In this document: positions 60,128-64,000 of the stretch, piece by piece
How the letters are laid out: every line of letters starts with the position of its first letter
Position numbering within the stretch: the first letter of the stretch is position 1
Assembly (NCBI GenBank): GCA_003104905.1
Contig: PQAS01000054.1
Span: forward strand, 1-64,000
Length of the DNA stretch: 64,000 nt
Direction of reading: 5' to 3'
DNA from: Candidatus Methanoperedentaceae archaeon
GTDB lineage: Archaea > Halobacteriota > Methanosarcinia > Methanosarcinales > Methanoperedenaceae
The notes under the pieces: generated by a model
What the model saw: the letters and a program-made list of their open reading frames with translations, nothing else
What the model was told of the DNA's origin: nothing
Database searches by the model: none
Translations under genes and position numbers: made by a program

Positions 60128-61597
60128 TTATCCATATTTCCCATACGGGAACCACCATGATCTTGTTTTGTCAGTTCCCATGTTAATATTTACATGCTTG
60201 ATACTGACAAATTCCCTTATACCGTATCTGGATAAGTCCTTCCCCATCCCGCTGTGCTTGATCCCGCCCCAGGGACATTGCGGGTGCAGCGTGCATATTT
60301 CATTTACCCATACCATCCCACACTTCAGCTGCGAGGACATTCGCATTGCAATATCCTGGTCTTTTGTCCACACGGATGCCCCCAATCCGTATTTGGTCAT
60401 ATTTGCAAGAGCAATGGCTTCATCCATATTTTCAAAAGCCGAAATTACTGCAACAGGTCCGAACACTTCTTCATTCATTACACTCATTTCATATGTGACT
60501 CCTGTAAGAACCGCGGGTTCGTAGAAATATCCATTCTGCAGCGACAATGGTCTTTTTCCACCGCATTTGATACTTGCGCCCTTCCTTACAGCATCTTCCA
60601 CCTGCAGTTCAAGATTCTCCCGCTGTTCCTTACTGACCATCGGGCCTATATCCGTATCCGGGTCTGAACCGTTTCCAATAACGAGCTCCATGGTCTTCCT
60701 AACAAATCCTTCAATGAAACTGTCGGCAATATCATCTTCCACAAAGATCCTTTTGGGAGAAATGCAAACCTGCCCGCAGTTCATGAATCTTCCCCAGACT
60801 GCACCGTTAATCGCCCCCTCGATGTCTGTATCTTTGAACACAATAAAAGCATCGCTTCCCCCCAATTCAAGAGATATCCGGTGCAATTTATCAGCAGAGT
60901 TTTTCATGATATTTTTGCCTGTATCCGAACTTCCCGTAAAGGAGATCATATCTATGTCCGAACTGACAAGACTTTTACCTGTGAAACCATCACCCGTTAC
61001 AACATTTATCACTCCATCCGGGACCCCGGCGTCCTGGCATATTTTGCCGATCTCTATTCCAACAAAAGGAGTCAGGTCTGAGGGTTTAAAAACAACAGTG
61101 TTTCCTGAAATAAGTGCGGGCGCTATAGACCATAATGGAAGTAATAAAGGATAGTTCCAGGGCTTGATAATACCCACCACTCCAACGGGTTCATATCTGG
61201 TAAAGCTGAAATTATCATGATTTATTGGGACCTCATCCCCTTCCAGAAATTTTTTCCCCTCGTTTGCAAAATATTTTACTATTTCAGAGGTTTTGCTTAC
61301 TTCGATATTTGATTCAAACAGAGGACGACCCATTTCGATTGTTATGAGCTTCTTTATCTCCTGTGATTTTTTTAGAAGCTCATCCCCGATCCTGGCAACA
61401 ATTTCTGCTCTTTCACTTATGTCGATTTTATTCCAGCTTTCCTGGGCTAATTTTGCTACCTTTACAGCTTCTGTGACTTCTTCAACACCTGCAAGACATG
61501 CTCTTCCCAAAACATCTCCTGTAGCAGGATCCAGAGAGTCGAATTTCCTGTCACATGTCTTCCATTTTCCTCCGATCAATAGTTTTCCATCAAGCAT
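60128..61597 (-). CDS. NAD(P)-dependent aldehyde dehydrogenase family protein
   Basis: 489 residues. PWNYP near 145, general base Glu in LELGGSD near 248, catalytic Cys in NCGQVC near 280 and EEVFGPV near 378; a complete ALDH. The substrate is not readable; the nearest readings are succinate semialdehyde or a broad aldehyde dehydrogenase. It is a flavin-free, metal-free enzyme, so its place next to the tungsten genes need not mean a link. Own promoter: ATATTATAAAC lies about 45 bp upstream. Confidence 0.87.
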   Translation of the reverse strand: MLDGKLLIGGKWKTCDRKFDSLDPATGDVLGRACLAGVEEVTEAVKVAKLAQESWNKIDISERAEIVARIGDELLKKSQEIKKLITIEMGRPLFESNIEVSKTSEIVKYFANEGKKFLEGDEVPINHDNFSFTRYEPVGVVGIIKPWNYPLLLPLWSIAPALISGNTVVFKPSDLTPFVGIEIGKICQDAGVPDGVINVVTGDGFTGKSLVSSDIDMISFTGSSDTGKNIMKNSADKLHRISLELGGSDAFIVFKDTDIEGAINGAVWGRFMNCGQVCISPKRIFVEDDIADSFIEGFVRKTMELVIGNGSDPDTDIGPMVSKEQRENLELQVEDAVRKGASIKCGGKRPLSLQNGYFYEPAVLTGVTYEMSVMNEEVFGPVAVISAFENMDEAIALANMTKYGLGASVWTKDQDIAMRMSSQLKCGMVWVNEICTLHPQCPWGGIKHSGMGKDLSRYGIREFVSIKHVNINMGTDKTRSWWFPYGKYG

Positions 61598-62034
61598 GGC
61601 TTTTACCTCACATGTTATGCAGCATACGACTGTTTATAATATCCTTTCTTTGCCAGATAATACATCTCACTTTCATCTGTGGTTATCCATTTATGCATAA
61701 AATATTTAACACTTAAATCCGCGTCATCCGCGTTCCTAAACTTAAATTGGATAAAGGGATAAAAATTCGTATCACTTAGCGGTAAGTGGCTAAGTCAAGT
61801 AGCATCAAAATCGTCCGGGAATCCAACATGCGACAATAGGTTAAATATTCATAATAGTATGAGATTAAAGTTAGATAGCATGAATCTATAACCAATATAC
61901 ATATTAATAACATTTTTGATTATGCATAGAAAAAATGAATAAATGTTAACAAATTGGTTTTTTGGAATTACGTATTCTGAATACGAGAACGCAAGATTAA
62001 TATAAGGTTAGGTTAAATATTATCGTTGTATTTA
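61598..62034. other. 437-bp AT-rich intergenic region before the restriction-modification locus
   Basis: No gene supported. Near 61615-61625 a short palindrome TATGCAGCATA lies by the aldehyde dehydrogenase promoter. At 61773-61795 two inverted repeats overlap (CACTTA-GCGG-TAAGTG and ACTTAGC-N8-GCTAAGT), allowing two alternative hairpins. At 61971-61985 is CGTATTC-T-GAATACG. Base composition becomes clearly more AT-rich from here to the window end, as expected for an acquired defence locus. Confidence 0.45.
61971..61985. promoter_or_regulatory. Perfect inverted repeat upstream of the DNA methyltransferase
   Basis: CGTATTC, one base, GAATACG: seven of seven pairs. It lies about 15 bp before a TATA-like TTAATATAAGG (61997-62007) and 49 bp before the ATG at 62035. 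In many restriction-modification loci such sites bind a controller or the methyltransferase itself (inference). Confidence 0.45.
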
Positions 62035-63108
62035 ATGGAGATTATGAATCCAAATAAATCAAATCTTATAGCAATTGATTTCTTTTGCGGCGCGGGTGGA
62101 ATGACAAATGGTTTCCGTAAAGCTGGTATTAAAATAATTGCTGGAATTGATATTGACGGTGAATGCAAAGAAACTTATGAAAAAAATAACCGTGGTTCTA
62201 ATTTTATTCTTGCTGATATAAAAAAACTTTCTTTTGAGGATTTTGAAAAACAAACTGGAATAAAAAAGAATGATGATAATTTAATTTTCATCGGTTGTAG
62301 TCCTTGTCAATACTGGACAAAAATTAAGACAGACAGAACCAAATCCAAAGGATCAAGACACCTATTAGCCGACTTTCAAAAATATGTTGAAGAATATAAT
62401 CCTGGATATATTGTTATTGAAAATGTCCCTGGCATACTTACAAAAGAAGAAAGTCCCTTAAATGATTTCCTGGAATTTTTAAAAATTAATAATTATTCTC
62501 ACGATAAAGCGATTATTGATGCTTACAAATACGGAGTGCCTCAAACAAGGAGAAGATTTTTATTGATAGCATCAAGAGTGAACAAATACATTAAACTCCC
62601 TCAACCAACTACAAAAATCTCTACAGTTAGGGATTTTATTTCTGAGGCAAAAGGATTTCCAGAGTTGAAAGCGGGAACATTTGATGGAACTTTTAAAATG
62701 CATACTGTTGCTGGATTATCAGAAATAAATTTACTCCGCCTAAAAATGACAAAAAAAAATGGAGGAACAAGGTTATCTTATGTAGATGATAAAAATTTAG
62801 CAGTTCCGTGCCAATACAATAAGAAAAATTCTTTTCATGACACTTATGGCAGAATGCACTGGGATAAACCTGCACCGACTATCACTACAAAGTTTATCAG
62901 TATTTCAAATGGACGTTTCGCTCATCCAGAACAAGACAGAGCCATTTCGTTGAGAGAAGGAGCAACACTTCAGACTTTTGATAAGTCATATAAATTTTAC
63001 GGCAGTAGTATTGCTTCGATTGCCAAACATATTGGTAATGCTGTTCCTCCCGCTTTATCAAAAAAAATTGCTTTATCAATAATAAATCTCCAAGATTATG
63101 AGCAATGA
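62035..63108 (+). CDS. DNA (cytosine-5-)-methyltransferase
   Basis: 357 residues. Motif I FFCGAGGMTNGF, motif IV GCSPCQ with the catalytic Cys, motif VI ENVPG, motif VIII QTRRRF and motif X near GNAVPP; complete and in the standard order. The target-recognition region between VIII and IX (~180-270) is short. Start: ATG at 62035, with ATG at 62044 (GGAG three bases before) or TTG at 62026 as alternatives. Overlaps the next gene by 11 bp. Protects host DNA from the partner nuclease of the system, or marks it. Confidence 0.9.
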   Translation: MEIMNPNKSNLIAIDFFCGAGGMTNGFRKAGIKIIAGIDIDGECKETYEKNNRGSNFILADIKKLSFEDFEKQTGIKKNDDNLIFIGCSPCQYWTKIKTDRTKSKGSRHLLADFQKYVEEYNPGYIVIENVPGILTKEESPLNDFLEFLKINNYSHDKAIIDAYKYGVPQTRRRFLLIASRVNKYIKLPQPTTKISTVRDFISEAKGFPELKAGTFDGTFKMHTVAGLSEINLLRLKMTKKNGGTRLSYVDDKNLAVPCQYNKKNSFHDTYGRMHWDKPAPTITTKFISISNGRFAHPEQDRAISLREGATLQTFDKSYKFYGSSIASIAKHIGNAVPPALSKKIALSIINLQDYEQ

Positions 63109-64000
63109 AAAACTAATAATGAGTTTTGAACCTAACACCATAAAGCATTTGGGTGTTAAAATGTATGCGAATCTACCACCTGCATTGGCAGAGTTGATTG
63201 CTAATGCCTATGATGCCTGTGCATCGAAAGTTTTTGTCCGCTTATATGATAGTCCTGAAAAAAAAGTAATTGTTGAAGATGATGGTGTAGGAATGTCATT
63301 TGATGAAGTTAATAACTTTTTCTTAAGAATTGGAAGAAACAGAAGGGAAGAAAAACAAAAATCACCTTGTGGCAGAGTGCCTACAGGAAAAAAGGGTTTA
63401 GGGAAATTAGCACTTTTTGGAATTGGAGATACAATAAACATTACTACAAGTCAAGGAGAAGAAGGAGTTAGTTTCAATCTTGATTGGAACGAAATCCTTG
63501 GATGGAAAGGTAGTAATTACGAACCAAAGTTCAGCATTTTGCCTAAAGGTAAAAGTCCAAAAGGAACAATAATTACCTTAACGAACCTGAAGAGGAAAAC
63601 AGGTTTTCCTGTTGAGGATTATTCAGAAAGCATTGCGAAACTGTTTAACTTTCAAGATAAGTTTGTTGTGTATTTATCTTTGAATGATGCTGAACATATT
63701 AAGATTGATAGCAAACTGAAGTATAAAAACATCACTCCTGAATTTGAATGGGAAATTCAAAAAATCATTGCGGTAAATGAGAAAGACTACGCTGATAAAA
63801 AAGAAATTAAGGGTATAGTTCTTACAACTGAAAAACCTTTAAGGGCAAATTCAACAGGTATTACATTGTTTGCAAATGGCAGAATGGTAAATATTCCAGA
63901 ATTCTTCGGGTTATCTGAATCAAGCAATTTTTATTCTTACGCAACTGGTTGGATCAATATTGATTTCATTGATAATTGGGAAGAAGATGTTATTTCTACA
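63098..64000 (+). CDS. MORC/MutL-like GHKL ATPase, partial (runs off the window)
   Basis: At least 301 residues, open at the 3' end. The GHKL ATP site is complete: ELIANAYDA (N box), EDDGVGM (G1) and GKKGLGKLALFGIG (G2). An S5-like transducer follows with GITLFANGRMVN near 262-273, as in MORC/MutL-type GHL ATPases. MORC-like ATPases next to cytosine methyltransferases form a known class of prokaryotic restriction-modification loci. Start ATG at 63098, inside the methyltransferase end. The expected nuclease or helicase would lie beyond base 64000. Confidence 0.82.
   Translation, partial: MSNEKLIMSFEPNTIKHLGVKMYANLPPALAELIANAYDACASKVFVRLYDSPEKKVIVEDDGVGMSFDEVNNFFLRIGRNRREEKQKSPCGRVPTGKKGLGKLALFGIGDTINITTSQGEEGVSFNLDWNEILGWKGSNYEPKFSILPKGKSPKGTIITLTNLKRKTGFPVEDYSESIAKLFNFQDKFVVYLSLNDAEHIKIDSKLKYKNITPEFEWEIQKIIAVNEKDYADKKEIKGIVLTTEKPLRANSTGITLFANGRMVNIPEFFGLSESSNFYSYATGWINIDFIDNWEEDVIST

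Overview
The window looks like a chromosome segment of a methane-oxidising archaeon of the Candidatus Methanoperedens (ANME-2d) type. It combines core archaeal genes (LSm with L37e, Rio2, SepF, NreA, archaeal riboflavin synthase, fused PurS/PurL) with a complete formylmethanofuran dehydrogenase operon of the C1 pathway. It also carries a menaquinone gene (mqnE), a b6-type cytochrome b with Rieske protein, and multihaem c-type cytochromes. Ordinary methanogens lack that combination. The lineage assignment is inference from gene content; no 16S rRNA or mcr gene is present.

Layout. 0-11 kb: an AbrB/MazF-type module, purL, a DUF5371-type regulator, queD, nreA with a radical SAM gene, a PGF-CTERM-like surface protein, twin small zinc-ribbon genes, mqnE and a RelE-type module. 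11.2-15.6 kb (minus): eight genes for a menaquinol:cytochrome c oxidoreductase (two hexahaem cytochromes, a monohaem cytochrome, Rieske, cytochrome b6, subunit IV, two small membrane proteins). 15.7-17.7 kb: a DUF460 protein. 17.7-27.5 kb: an AT-rich surface/exopolysaccharide island with a short UDP-sugar dehydrogenase-like protein, a hyaluronan-synthase-like glycosyltransferase and secreted modular proteins. 27.5-31.2 kb: rio2, an OB-fold/RGG protein, a TusA-like protein, then a 7TM, roadblock and ModE-like cluster. 31.2-38.0 kb: tupA-fmdEFACDB. 38-45.4 kb: MNT/HEPN, fdhD, ribC, a TrmB regulator divergent from a two-part RND exporter and a CARDB protein. 45.4-50.5 kb: tRNA-Arg, ogt, ADP-forming acyl-CoA synthetase with an amino-acid dehydrogenase, a second DUF5371 gene, mdh. 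50.5-57.2 kb: a GTPase/DUF2073/DUF2072 trio, purF, rpl37e, lsm, PUA protein, sepF, zpr1, rRNA methyltransferase. 57.3-61.6 kb: moeA-tupB-tupC and an aldehyde dehydrogenase. 61.6-64 kb: an AT-rich restriction-modification locus (m5C methyltransferase plus MORC-like GHKL ATPase) running off the end.

Two stories stand out. First, a tungsten circuit: a ModE-like regulator lies just upstream of tupA, which is translationally coupled to the formylmethanofuran dehydrogenase operon. The same inverted repeat (GTTATGTTTGAxTGAACAYAA) sits between TATA box and start codon of both tupA and, 29 kb away, moeA-tupB-tupC. Uptake, cofactor insertion and the W/Mo enzyme thus look like one regulon. Second, the electron-transport operon encodes a cytochrome b that keeps the b6f haem-c_n cysteine and b6-type histidine spacing, next to paired hexahaem cytochromes with a conserved CX3CH site.
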